From the NCBI GenBank assembly GCA_029945375.1, contig CM057057.1:2914001-2978000 (forward strand): DNA of 64,000 nt, given 5' to 3'. Position 1 is the stretch's first letter. The number at the start of each line of letters is the position of its first letter. The position numbers and the translations under genes were made by a program. Under the pieces are notes generated by a model, which was not told the origin of the DNA, searched no databases, and saw nothing but the letters and a program-made list of their open reading frames with translations. Shown here one piece after another: positions 1-10,321 of the stretch. Source of the stretch: Agaricus subrufescens (taxonomy: Eukaryota > Basidiomycota > Agaricomycetes > Agaricales > Agaricaceae).

Positions 1-1258
1 CGGCGAGGATCAAGGTCTTGAGTTTGTGTAACGTCACCGGAGGATGACGTTCAGCAGGTGGTCTCCACTTTGGCCCAGCACCATGCAACACCAATCGGTC
101 AAGGCAAGGACAATCCAAAAGGATATCACGAAAACGATCCATATCAGGAGCCGAATCAAGGGGAACACGACGGATGTCAAGGGTCGAAAGGTTTTTGAGT
201 GTAGTCCGTGTCCAGTCGATGTGAAGACCGGAGATGGCAAAGAAACGGAGGCTCGGCACGAGAATGCCACCGAGCAGCGGAAAGGGTCTAAGCGGAGATG
301 AGCTAAGTGGTTGATCAGGCCCAGGCTGGATATATGGAGGGCCTAGCCGGTGGACCTCTAACCGTTTCAGAATAGATGGTATTTTCTGTGTGCCGTATGC
401 CTGTAACCAACGTAATAGGGCAAGGCCAGCTTCCCAATCCTGTACGGCTACGCTCAAAGAGCGCAACTGGGACCTCCGTGATGAGAGATGGTCCAGTATA
501 TCGTCCATATCATCCGACGTCAATGGTTTCTCCTCCGAATCCTTCAGCCGAATGTCGATAGGTGCCAAACCACACCTCTCAACCATAAGTTTCGAAAACG
601 CGAGCTTTTCGGGAGAGTCGACGCGATAGCAAAGGGTGTTCCATAGCGTTGGATCTCCAACCACCAGCCTCCGCCACAGTCTGCAAGTACTCCCCAAGGC
701 TAATCGACTGCGAGTGGATGCTTGCGGGTCATCTGTAGACCAAACGACATAATGGAAAATGATGCTCAGGATCTCCACAGGAAGCTCATTGACTCTAAAC
801 AACCTGCCAAAACGAGCAGCATAGTCCAGTCGAGCCATAAAGATCATTTCGGTTAAGGGCACATGCAACACAGGTTGGAGCCGTTTAACCCCTTCCTCCA
901 GCAAGTATATCACCGCTAGCCGACGCTTCATATCTCGTCTATACCGAAATATTTCATTCAAGGTAAGAGTGTGAGGGGTCCATGGAAGGACGACCTCGGT
1001 GTAGATCCGTTTGCTGACATTGCGCCATTCCTCTGCAGAACGCAACTTGCCGTGGATTTGACGCGTAGAGAAACTACGAAGAAGTTCTTCGAGTTCGTCG
1101 ACCAGTCTTGTGCCGGGGAACGAGAGGAGGTAGCCACGAATTGCTGATGGTTCAGAGATTCGTTGGACGAGATGGTCGATGGGAACGTTCAGAGAAGACG
1201 GGAAGGGGTTTGGCTGTGCAGGTGGGGGCTGGTGCTTGTGTGGCGCAGAGAGTACCAT
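1..1258 (-). CDS. F-box protein, 3' end cut by window edge
   Basis: About 419 codons are visible in one frame without introns, and the frame is still open at base 1, so the C-terminus is missing. The ATG at 1258 is the first one that gives the F-box frame. The F-box is at about residues 157-205: NELPVEILSIIFHYV, then CRLWRRLVVG and the DPTLW turn typical of basidiomycete F-box proteins. After it the protein passes into a leucine-rich stretch (LKNLSTLDI, LHKLKTLIL), suggesting substrate-binding repeats beyond the edge. F-box proteins are substrate receptors of SCF ubiquitin ligases; the target cannot be inferred. A second, unrelated-looking F-box gene lies near 29 kb, in line with the large F-box families of mushrooms. 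Confidence 0.85.
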   Translation of the reverse strand, partial: MVLSAPHKHQPPPAQPNPFPSSLNVPIDHLVQRISEPSAIRGYLLSFPGTRLVDELEELLRSFSTRQIHGKLRSAEEWRNVSKRIYTEVVLPWTPHTLTLNEIFRYRRDMKRRLAVIYLLEEGVKRLQPVLHVPLTEMIFMARLDYAARFGRLFRVNELPVEILSIIFHYVVWSTDDPQASTRSRLALGSTCRLWRRLVVGDPTLWNTLCYRVDSPEKLAFSKLMVERCGLAPIDIRLKDSEEKPLTSDDMDDILDHLSSRRSQLRSLSVAVQDWEAGLALLRWLQAYGTQKIPSILKRLEVHRLGPPYIQPGPDQPLSSSPLRPFPLLGGILVPSLRFFAISGLHIDWTRTTLKNLSTLDIRRVPLDSAPDMDRFRDILLDCPCLDRLVLHGAGPKWRPPAERHPPVTLHKLKTLILA

Positions 1259-1878
1259 CTCGGACGGATGGGAGAAGCTGACCAGCGGCTTAAAAGCGTG
1301 AAGCACGGGGAGAGACTATAGTGGGAAGGAACATCAACTCGGGGTTTAGGCATGATCGGACATAAGACTGACACTCCGTACGATTGTCCTGCCGTGAGAG
1401 GTGAGTGTTGCAACAGTGGGTGGTGGCCGGGAAGCGCCTGGGGAGGGCAGTAGGTACGAGTTAGTTGATATAGGCTACAACGAGGACCCACAGCAGCATA
1501 CAGATACCTTTGGGGGATGTGATATGTACGTGATGTGCGCGCTGAAGGGGGCTGCCACGAAGAGGAGATGAAGAGGGCGCAGGGGGAGAATAAGTTTTAT
1601 AGGGCAGGTGAAGAGAAGAGAGTGGAGATTGCCGAAATCAGGAGAGCAGCTGGCGGGGATCGCGTGAGAGCGGCATGGGGCGACGAGGCCAGCAAAGGCA
1701 TATCTGGGCCTCGATAGTGACACCGCAGGCTCGAGTGAAAGGCCGGGTGAAGAGTTTTCCTGACAAACACACCCTTCCCTCGACCCCGTCACGCGCCCTC
1801 GCACACATCACACCCGATCAATAAGCGGAACACTGATAAGCATACACTACTATACACATATATGACATAGCAACTCAT
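1259..1878. other. Intergenic, 620 bases
   Basis: Holds the promoter side of the left-edge F-box gene and the 3' flank of the PB1 gene. Only short overlapping frames with no family resemblance are present. No RNA gene or repeat seen. Confidence 0.5.
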
Positions 1879-4029
1879 TCACGGCCAGCCGCCCGGCACG
1901 TCCCTCGACCCGGACGCAACAGGGCTCCTCGGCGTGAGCATCGCCTCCAGCAGGCTCGTGACAATATCGTCTTCACTCTCCTTCTGAATCGCCCCATCCG
2001 CAGGCAGGTAGTTCCTTATTTTCTGCGGCAGATCTGGGTGCGACTTCTCGGTAAACCCCATCTACATCAGGTCGTCAGAAGGGGCCATCTTCACAGCAAC
2101 ATTTCACTTACGTCTGCCAGTCTTCGGCTGATCCTGCTCACTGCTCGTGTGAAAAGATCCTCGGATGTCGACCTCTCAACACGGCGAGGCGAGGCTCCCA
2201 ATTGAGGGTCCTGCCTCTGGGGCGTAGCTTCGGTCACGTTGACTATATCAAATCCGGGAAAATCGTGTCTTGCGTTACTGGCAGTTTGTGCGATTTCTGG
2301 ATTAGTCCCAGCAATGACGTTCTGCAAAGTCGTTCTAAAAAAAGGACAGTTCAGAAACCTCTGTACACACAAAATTGGGCTCTACTCACAGATCGCCTTC
2401 ATTCCTCGCGGCTGACTGGTTCCTCTCTCTCCTCCTCTCATCCCTATCCTTGCGGTAACGTTCTTTCTCGGCTTTATACGCTCTCTTTGCTTCCTCGACT
2501 TTGGCCTTCAGATCCTCTGGGGATGGGCGGCCAGGTGTTTCGTTGTCCGCAGTCGCCTCCTGGTTGGAGTTCGGGGCAGTGTCCGGAGTTGCGACTGGAG
2601 CAAACGCATTGGTAAAATGGGATGGCTCCTGATGGGCTGTAGTGTTAGAATGGCGGCTGTGACGTGCGTGCCAGGCCCAAGGGGGAAAGTTGCCCCTTCC
2701 AGGAGCAAAATCGGGTGGCATAGATACAGGAGGTCTCCACTGCCGGCGTCCGGCAAACGGGAAGGCTCCAGCGAACCTGGCATCCGGACCAGCTGAAGCG
2801 AACGCGCCAGGCATTGAAGGCGTTTCCGCGCGGTTCAAGGGTTCTGTTTGCTGCGTAGTCGTCTCGTGAGGAGGCGGTGCGGTGCCTGGATTCGGAGGCT
2901 GAGTACTTGCATCTGCCTGGCTTGTGGTAGCCGGTGGCGCCTGAGAAAATATATTGAGGACACTTGCGAATGCCTCGGTAATCCTTCTTCCAGCCTCTTT
3001 TTCTGCCATCCGTCGGCCTTCTTCCGCCATGGTACCCGTTGTGTGTTGAAATTCAGCAGCAGCCTGTGAAATAGCATCGCGGTGGGCGGCCCAATACGTG
3101 CCATTGGAAGTGTTACGAGCTATGGTGCGCAAAGAGTCTCCGATTTCCGGATGGGAAGTGACGATATTGGAAACAATATTTAAGAAAGATGCGACATCTT
3201 GAGCGAGGCCAGCTGACGGATGCGTCGGCTGCGGGGACTGATCTTCGGCAAGTGTGCCAGAGTCGAAGGAGGGCAGAGGTGGGTCGTCGTCACCCTGAGA
3301 TTCTTTCGCAGCCGGTGGCTCAACTTTGTCCAGGGGCGGTGCAGGTGCACGAGGAGTACTCTGGGCGGGGACGGCAGTGCCAGAATCATGGATGGAAAAG
3401 GCGCTAGGGTCGGCGGAAGGGTGATAGGCGCTGACGTCATAGACGTGGACAGGATACTTGTCGCCTACATCTTCGGCTAGCAAAGAGCGGGTAGAGGTCA
3501 TGGACTGGGAATCGGCCTTGTCCTTTCCCTTGTCGGCGATGGGGATGCGTGGATCCGAGACCTCGCTCCGGACATCTCTGCTCTCTTCCGGGGCTTTGTC
3601 GGACTCGCTTGGGACCGACTCTACATATGCGCCCCTGGCCTCGCTGTGCCCAAGGATCTCTTCGAGCGATGGGACATTACCGATGGACTGCCACTCATTG
3701 AGGCCGGGGATATCGATGTCGGGGAACTGGCCGAACGTGTTGCGGAATGGGGCTTGTTCGGGAGCCTGATTGCGGCGCGAGAGGTCGCGGACGGAGAATT
3801 TGATGACGTCGCCGGGGCGGAAGGACGAGAGGTAGTAGTCCTGGAGCTCCTCCTCGGTGCTGAGGGTGATCTCCTCGTCCTCGGCGTCTAGATAGGTGAC
3901 TGCGACCTGCGGCTGGGGCAGGGCGAAGAGAGAGGCGATCTTTGCGGAGAGCTGGGCCCAGGAGGGGTGGTGGGCGAAGACGGCCCTGCGGGCGAGCGAG
4001 TCGAACCTGAGCTTGAACTGGGTGGGCAT
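1879..4029 (-). CDS. PB1-domain protein of unknown function
   Basis: Predicted exons 4029-2390, 2334-2112 and 2061-1879 give 681 aa with consistent phases. Residues 1-75 form a PB1 domain: MPTQFKLRF starts strand 1, and YLDAEDEEITLSTEEEL is the acidic OPCA motif, so it can offer an acidic face to a basic PB1 partner. The middle (about 100-450) is low-complexity, rich in Ser, Pro, Ala and Asp. Near residues 505-545 a charged stretch rich in Lys, Arg and Glu looks like a coiled coil. The frame stays open for 90 codons upstream of this Met, but those codons are antisense to the neighbouring reductase gene and lack PB1 character. The start faces the reductase gene across fewer than 90 bases. PB1 domains build scaffolds in kinase, NADPH-oxidase and autophagy signalling; the role here is not recognised. 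Confidence 0.82.
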
Positions 4030-4055
4030 TGGGATGTGCTGTGGGTCTGGCTGGG

Positions 4056-4063
4056 TATAAAAG
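4056..4063 (+). promoter_or_regulatory. TATA box for the ketopantoate reductase-like gene
   Basis: TATAAAAG on the plus strand. Initiation about 30 bases downstream (near 4085-4095) would make the ATG at 4118 the more likely start, because the ATG at 4094 would sit almost at the cap site. Confidence 0.5.
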
Positions 4064-4093
4064 CAGAGCTCTCCACTGCGGACTGCGCTGACT

Positions 4094-5332
4094 GTGGAGC
4101 ACGTGACGGGCTTGCCCATGCATCTCCATGTCGTCGGCCTGGGCTCGGTGGGATCGTTTCTCGCCCACCACCTCCGCCGCGCGCTCCCCTTCGACAGCCC
4201 CATCACCCTCATCCACCGCCTCCCCTCCGACGCCCAGCGCACCCTCCTCGCCGGCAACATCATCCGCGTCGAGCAGGACGGCGTGCTTGTCCCCTCCACC
4301 GGCTACCGCGTCGATGCCTTCGACGACTCGCCCCCCTTCTCCCGCCCCCCCGCTGACAGAAAGCAGGACTGGGGCAATCAGATGAGCTTCAGCGGCCCCA
4401 TACACTCCCTCTTCGTCACCACAAAAGCCCAAGACGCCGTCTCCGCGCTCAAAAAACTCGCTCCACGCCTGTCCGCTGAGTCAACCATCGTGCTTCTGCA
4501 GAACGGCATGGGAGTCTACGAGGAGCTCTCCAACCGCGTCTTTCGCAACCCGGAGCAACGTCCCCACTTTATCCTCGCCTCCAATACCCATGGCATCTAC
4601 ACTAAGGCCTTTCACCACGCCGTGCATATCGGCACCGGCAGCATCGAGTTTGCCATCGTCCCCAATCCCTCGCGCAATTTCGAAGCAAGCCTCGGAAACC
4701 CATCTGCACCCCCCTATAGAAACAATCTCCAGCTCGATGATATCACCCATCCCCAGGATCCCGAACATACGCGCTACAAGTCCCTAAGAGACACCGTCGC
4801 CACCCTCCTTCTCCTTGACTCCCTTGACACAAAATGGCGGCCAATGCACGAGATGAACATAATTCTCCGTCGTAAACTTGCCGTCAATTCTGTCATAAAC
4901 CCTCTTACCGCCCTTATGGGCTGTAGAAACGGCAGCCTTCTATTCTCTCCCGCTGCTGAGCGTCTCACAAGCTTATTGTGTCGCGAAGCTTTCCTTGCTT
5001 TCAAGGAGGAGTTTCAGGCCGAAACGAACCTTTGGTTTGAAGACCTTCAAGCACAAGGCGAAACCACTGACGATGTCCATGCGTCCCGCCTTCCCCCAGG
5101 TCTGACCCAGACATCGCTGGAGCAAGAAGTACGAAAAGTCGCTAATGCAACCAAGGGAAATATTTCCTCTATGCTTTCCGACGTTCGCCTTGGTAGAAAA
5201 ACCGAAATTGACTGGATCAATGGTTATCTCTATAGGCTGGGCTTGAAATACGATGTTTGGATGCCAACGAACCTCGCATTACTCAATCTCGTCAAGTTAC
5301 GTAGCCACATTCCCCTTGACCAGCAGCTATGA
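4094..5332 (+). CDS. 2-dehydropantoate 2-reductase-like protein (ApbA/PanE family)
   Basis: Intronless, 412 aa from ATG 4094 or 404 aa from ATG 4118. The second start is favoured because the Rossmann strand follows at once (MHLHVVGLGSVGSFLAHHL, with the GxGxxG nucleotide loop) and a TATA box lies about 60 bases upstream. Further family marks are LLQNGMGVYEEL in the N-terminal domain and RRKLAVNSVINPLTALMGC, which carries the presumed catalytic lysine and the Asn residues of the helical C-terminal domain. The canonical enzyme reduces ketopantoate to pantoate with NADPH for coenzyme A synthesis. Fungi have several paralogues of this fold, so the exact substrate is uncertain. The gene ends 50 bases from the convergent oxidoreductase gene. 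Confidence 0.88.
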   Translation: MEHVTGLPMHLHVVGLGSVGSFLAHHLRRALPFDSPITLIHRLPSDAQRTLLAGNIIRVEQDGVLVPSTGYRVDAFDDSPPFSRPPADRKQDWGNQMSFSGPIHSLFVTTKAQDAVSALKKLAPRLSAESTIVLLQNGMGVYEELSNRVFRNPEQRPHFILASNTHGIYTKAFHHAVHIGTGSIEFAIVPNPSRNFEASLGNPSAPPYRNNLQLDDITHPQDPEHTRYKSLRDTVATLLLLDSLDTKWRPMHEMNIILRRKLAVNSVINPLTALMGCRNGSLLFSPAAERLTSLLCREAFLAFKEEFQAETNLWFEDLQAQGETTDDVHASRLPPGLTQTSLEQEVRKVANATKGNISSMLSDVRLGRKTEIDWINGYLYRLGLKYDVWMPTNLALLNLVKLRSHIPLDQQL

Positions 5333-5382
5333 TATCCCGAAGCACAATCTAATTCTATATATCCAAATACAATTCCTTTCCA

Positions 5383-6609
5383 TCAATTCTTTTCAGTGGT
5401 GCTAGGGCGAGTGGGCAAACCACTCTGCCTGTACACTTCGTCAATCGTCTTCATCTGATTCAGGCTATCCCTGTTTGACTCCCAACAGGCTGCCTCTCTT
5501 CCCGACACCTTGTCAACGAACGCCTCCAGCTGATACCTATAGGTTGACCACCAATGCATCCCTCTCTTACCCCACAACGGACCACCGGTGTATGCCCTTT
5601 TTCTTGTCACCTCTCCTGTCCGTTTGTCCCTTATCTCGATATGATGGTAGATATGCGGCATCATGGCGTTGTAGAAGAAAACGTCTGCTTGTTCCAACTC
5701 AACCATAATCGAAGGAAACTCCCACACTCGCGGAACCGCGCCCAAGAACCAGGACCGTTTCATGTCGGTATAAATGGTACTGTAGATAGCTCTGCCCTGC
5801 TTGTCGACGAATCTAAGACGGGCATCCATTGCTTCATCAACGCGTGGATCTTCACTTGATGGTCGAGCTCGGGCGTAAAGCACGGCGTCCGGAGTTTTTT
5901 GTTCAACGGCGTATCTTGTGAAGGACACGACATACGTCATGTCCATCAAACTCCCTCCTCCGAGTTCGTATTGCCATCGAATATCACCTGGTGGTATTGC
6001 TGGCGTAGACGTCATCGCAGCTTCTGTTCTCAAAATCTTGCCATAACCCCCATTTCTCAATGTATCCCTGAACATATGTGCCGCGGGATGAAACTTCCAA
6101 TGGAACGCTTCCATGATGATCTTCCCTGTACGTTTGGAGCATTCGGTCATCATTTGAACTTGTTCTGCGTTATCGGCCAGGGGTTTCTCGCACAAGACGT
6201 GCTTGCCGCTTTCCATGGCTTTGATTGACCATTCGAAATGGAGGCTGTTGGGTAAAGCGATGTAGACGAAATCGATATCGGGGTCGCCAATGATTTCCTC
6301 GTAACTTCCGTATGCTTTTTTGAATCCGTATCGCTTTGCCCAGTCATGTGCCTTTTTGGAGTCGCGCGAGGCAATGGCATGAAGCGTGACTTCCGGATGA
6401 GATTCCGCAGGGTGTATAACTGTATTTTGAGGGTTGAGCGAAAGGGTTAATGTAGTATTTTTAATGTTAAGCTTACTGGCTGCCGGATCGATTTGAGCTG
6501 TACAAATCACACCGACTTTCAACGCATTAGCCTGTTTAGGTGGAAGAGTGTTGATTTTAGAGTTCAGATATTGATGAAGAAAGGTAAGGCTCTGGAGAAC
6601 GAGGGACAT
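5383..6609 (-). CDS. Gfo/Idh/MocA-family NAD(P)-dependent oxidoreductase
   Basis: Exons 6609-6477 and 6419-5383, 389 aa. The intron (6420-6476, 57 bases, GTAAGC...ACAG) has no in-frame stop, so a simple ORF call would retain 19 foreign residues. Removing it restores the family sequence AQIDPAAIIHPAESHPEV. The N-terminal Rossmann domain starts at VGVICTAQI. HVLCEKPLADNAEQ contains the EKP motif with the catalytic lysine. WQYELGGGSLMDM is a typical substrate-domain segment. The closest remembered families are dimeric dihydrodiol dehydrogenase and D-xylose 1-dehydrogenase, which oxidise sugars or cyclic diols with NADP+. The first 30 residues are hydrophobic and amphipathic, but no signal peptidase site is obvious. 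Confidence 0.9.
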   Translation of the reverse strand: MSLVLQSLTFLHQYLNSKINTLPPKQANALKVGVICTAQIDPAASKLNIKNTTLTLSLNPQNTVIHPAESHPEVTLHAIASRDSKKAHDWAKRYGFKKAYGSYEEIIGDPDIDFVYIALPNSLHFEWSIKAMESGKHVLCEKPLADNAEQVQMMTECSKRTGKIIMEAFHWKFHPAAHMFRDTLRNGGYGKILRTEAAMTSTPAIPPGDIRWQYELGGGSLMDMTYVVSFTRYAVEQKTPDAVLYARARPSSEDPRVDEAMDARLRFVDKQGRAIYSTIYTDMKRSWFLGAVPRVWEFPSIMVELEQADVFFYNAMMPHIYHHIEIRDKRTGEVTRKRAYTGGPLWGKRGMHWWSTYRYQLEAFVDKVSGREAACWESNRDSLNQMKTIDEVYRQSGLPTRPSTTEKN

Positions 6610-6799
6610 AGTGGACAGTAGGTTGTATAGAAGCTTTAGTAAAGGGGTATCTGAAATACACTATAATGTTGGAGACTTGCTTAGCTATGACGTCCATTGA
6701 TGATGAAACCATGTCGTAGATAAGTATACATGAACCCAAAAGAAAAAACACACAAAGTTAGGAGAGAATGACTATTCTCCTTTTTCTTAAGCCTACGTC

Positions 6800-8672
6800 T
6801 TAATGATCGTCTGCGCCTAATCGCCCCCACTTGACTGTTCGTACAACCCCATTATGCCAGGACTGTACCCTTCTCCGGGCAATTGTAGACATTGTCGACC
6901 GATCAGTACCCACGAATCCTACGCCCCCAGATTGAACGACAGCATCGATCAACACAGGGTACCTAGATAACGCAGATCACCACATGAGAAAAACTACCAC
7001 TTGTTTTTTTTGAGATGAAGTCTAGAACTTACCAGTCACCATACAGGTCCACCGTCTTTGAGTGATCTATTCTGGACCACCCCTGATCCATAACTTCTTT
7101 CCACCAAGATTCGTCACGCTCATCACTAGTCATAATGATATGATCCACGTTCATATTTCTCGATTCTCGTAATTCTGTCTTGACTTCTTCGACACGTCGA
7201 GCGATGGTGGGAATAGATGCAAAGCAATCTTCCATGGGTATCCCAGCACACATGTTCTTGAAGTCTCCATGACGGATATGGATACTGATATACTGTCCCT
7301 AGCTGTCAGAAGGTTGCTCATGGAAGCAGCGATAAGAATTTTTTGTACTTACAGGAGGAGTGGCTAATTCATCAGGAGCTTGTAAGGCGGTTCTAATGTA
7401 GGAATCCGCGATGCTCTCTAACTTGGCCGTCCACCGCATGTGCTGGCCCACGTATCTCCATACGGGACTATAATCGAATTCAAATTCGTATGGCTGGAGT
7501 AGAGTCATCACCATATCATAGATAAAATCAGAAAATTTACCAACCTGATGGGCACACGCGTAGTACAAGTAGTCATAGCAAAGAACGTGTTCGTCAGGTG
7601 GAAGTCGAAGGTGGTGGGTGGGGGATTCGCTAGGAGTTACTAGGTTCGCTTGCCGTGCCTCTGGGAATGCCAAAGAAGCTAAAGCCCAGAAGTATGAGAA
7701 TCGGTCATGCTCGAAGTGAGGGATTACTTTAATCCAAGTTGGCGTTTTAGTGTAGGATATATCTGTCCGAAAGGGTGTTGAGTTCATTACGTTTTTTTTT
7801 TTTTGCGTAAATTAAGCGTTTGCGCACCTAGTTTGAGATGCTCTGTCACAGGACTCCTCCGGCCGAAGTCTTCCTTGTCCTGAACAGCTGCCCAAGTATT
7901 CCAGCACCCGAGATCATCTAATGTATCACTAGTCCGTTTCTTGACCTGGTGCCACTCCAGAATTGGTATGCCGACACCACGAGCCAGCCTTTCGACGTCA
8001 AATACTTCGCCAAAGTCTACATTGGGCTTATCGCCACCAATGTGGGAAGGTATAAACATGGGTATAATGGGGATTCGGTCCGTGATCAATGCGAGGTAGA
8101 CGAGATTCATCTGAGATTGGGGGGTTTTTGAGAAAATGCAAGATTTGAAACGAGGGGTGAAAAACATACATAGGTCATCACATCGTTGGCTGTGAGATAA
8201 CATGAGGTGAGGTGAGTGACTAGAGTGGCATTTACTCAGAAAGTAAGGACGTACTCCAACCAGCTGCTATCCACGAGGTGATATACTTCTGATCGGCCCT
8301 TAAGTTGTCTGTAAAACTTGTCTTGAGTAAGGATCATAGTTTATGTGAAGAAATGCGGTGACCTCGAAAAGACTGAGTTGGTGGGCCATGGAGATATAGC
8401 GAAGGATCCAGAATGTCTACTTTCGGAGGGGTTTCATGAAATTGTTGAGGTACAGGTTGTGCTCGCTGCGGGATAGAAAGAGAAAAGTATACGAGAGCGG
8501 AAACGATGAGTAAGGCTATGCAACATAGACAAACGTATTGGCGCCTGCGGCGGCCAAGAAGGGTCGGGGGTTGTAATTTGTCAAGTTGTTCGTGTGTTCT
8601 GAGCATGGGATACTCTTCGTAACTGTCGTCAGAATGGTCATATGAAGGGGAGGAAGAGCCCGGGTTGCGCAT
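6800..8672 (-). CDS. GDP-fucose O-fucosyltransferase-like type II membrane protein
   Basis: Eight exons: 8672-8363, 8308-8255, 8189-8170, 8110-7828, 7762-7545, 7493-7353, 7292-7033, 6962-6800; 482 aa. A basic stretch GRRRRQ at about residues 43-48 is followed by one transmembrane helix (about 49-69, LIVSALVYFSL), giving a short cytosolic tail and a lumenal catalytic part. Family signatures are SWIAAGWTNDVMTY, ALITDRIPIIPMF, GEVFDV, then YISIHIRHGDF, whose Arg lies in the GDP-fucose-binding motif of O-fucosyltransferases, and GFVGTDRSTMS near the C-terminus. The first donor (GTCACC) is unusual but gives the conserved join. The gene is head to head with a GDP-sugar transporter. Acceptor and linkage are not predictable; a GDP-mannose user cannot be excluded. 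Confidence 0.85.
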
Positions 8673-8914
8673 GGAGGGAAGACAAGGGAGAGACTGAGCT
8701 GCGAACCATGATACTCTGGTGATGCGCGCTGATGATGCGCACGGAGAAACAATCCCGATCGAGATCTTAGTCCTTGTACATATTATCTCCATTTAGAACC
8801 CGGGCTGGCCGGATTGATGGACCGATCGCACGCGATCGCCGAAATAAATGAGAGGTCACCCCAAGCCGGTTCGCACAACAATACCATCCTTTGTACCCTT
8901 CTCTTCCTCCTCCC
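8673..8914. promoter_or_regulatory. Bidirectional promoter, fucosyltransferase-like / GDP-sugar transporter
   Basis: 242 bases separate the two divergent start codons. No TATA box is evident; the transporter side has a pyrimidine-rich tract just before its ATG. A palindromic GCGATCGC-like stretch is at about 8827-8839. Confidence 0.5.
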
Positions 8915-10321
8915 ATGCCTCTCCCCTCCATGGATCGCAGGACACTTCAGGTCGCTGCCGTCGTCTCATTCTATATGACGGCGGCCCTCACAGTACGTCT
9001 ATCCCTCCATTGAATCGGATCTTATTTAACAACTGAATTACTATAGATGGTTTTTGTGTACGCCATCACCACTCTTAATGTTTACGTTTACTGACTTTAT
9101 CCCAGGAACAAGGCGGTTTTGAACTCCTCACCCGAGCTTCCGTTGCTTTTCCTCTTCATACAGCTGGTGGTCGCTGTAGTACTGCTCCATGCGTCCGCTC
9201 TGTTCTCTTCCCGCATCGAAATCCCCGCACTCGATTATAAGGTGGCCATAAAGCTTATCCCCGTCGTGTCAGTGAATATCATCGGGCTGGTATTCAATAT
9301 CCTTTGCTTGCGAGGTGTCGAGGCATCCTTTTTCCAGGTGAGTAGCGTCCATATCTCGTACCTCCTAGTCGTGTGGACATAAGCCGCTTCTAGATTGCTC
9401 GTGGGCTCGTCCTTCCATTGACAATCTTCATCTCCTGTCTGCATACTCGTAACATCCCATCCGTCAAGGTCATCGTCGCTGCTGTCATTGTCACCCTGGG
9501 CTTCATTCTTGGTGTTGCACCCTCCCGAAATCTGCCAACTCAATCCATTCCATCTCTCATTTCCTTGATCTACGGAATTCTATCTTCGCTATTTATCGCT
9601 ATTCACGCAGTTCTAATCAAGGTCTCTCTTCCTTACTGTAAAAATTCGACGATACAACTCGCTTGGTGGACCAATGCTGGTTCTGCTATCATGCTTTTCC
9701 CCCTCGTCCTTCTCACCGGCGAATTCTCCAAGATCTGGATCAAATTTACTGATGATGCAACTTGGAACTTCCCCGTCTTCCTATGGGGTACCGTTGTTAC
9801 AGGAATTTTTGGTTTCCTCCTGTGCATCGCTGGTTTACTGAGCATCAAGGTTACCAGCCCCATCACACATATGTTCTCCAGCGTGAGTACTTGTTTCATC
9901 TCCCCGAACTGCCAGAGTTGAGAACTCACACCGAAATATCTTAGGCGGCGAGATCGGTCATACAGACGCTCCTGGGTGTCTTGATCTTCAAGGACGTTCT
10001 GAACGTGTGAGTGACAAGTGGCCAGTTTGTGTTCCTCGAAACTGATAGACAACCTTTCGGATATCAAGCGAGCGCGCGACTTCTATTCTTGTAATCCTTG
10101 CTGGGACGATGTAAGTTTATCCGAACACAACGACGATCATGGCTAACATAAAGAATAGGTATTATACGTGGATCAAATCGACTGAGGCACCACCCCAACC
10201 TTCACCTAAAGCGGTTGATATCGAGTCGAACAAGGATGAGCAAAGGCTTCTTTTCAGTGCCGACGACGAATCTGAACTTGAAGAGCTCAAGTCTCCCAGA
10301 GCTTTACCCAGAAAAGACTAA
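8915..10321 (+). CDS. GDP-fucose (or GDP-mannose) transporter, SLC35C1-like
   Basis: Seven exons: 8915-8992, 9047-9057 (11 bases), 9106-9337, 9394-9882, 9945-10006, 10069-10110, 10159-10321; 358 aa. The protein is almost entirely hydrophobic, with about ten membrane helices and a hydrophilic acidic tail. VFVNKAVLNS, the block AWWTNAGSAIMLFPLVLLTGE and AARSVIQTLLGVLIF recall vertebrate and insect Golgi GDP-fucose transporters of the drug/metabolite transporter superfamily. The GALNK motif of yeast GDP-mannose carriers is not seen, which favours GDP-fucose, but this is weak evidence. Such carriers exchange cytosolic GDP-sugar for lumenal GMP. The divergent neighbour is an O-fucosyltransferase-like enzyme that would consume the imported sugar. 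Confidence 0.87.

Noticed and set aside
4030..4299. 90-codon N-terminal extension of the PB1 protein
   Set aside because: Open only because it is antisense to the GC-rich reductase gene. The PB1 domain begins directly at the Met at 4029, and the reductase TATA box and start lie inside the extension.
3695..4432. 245-codon minus-strand frame across the PB1/reductase junction
   Set aside because: Shadow frame of two real genes, low-complexity Arg/Pro/Gly content and no domain.
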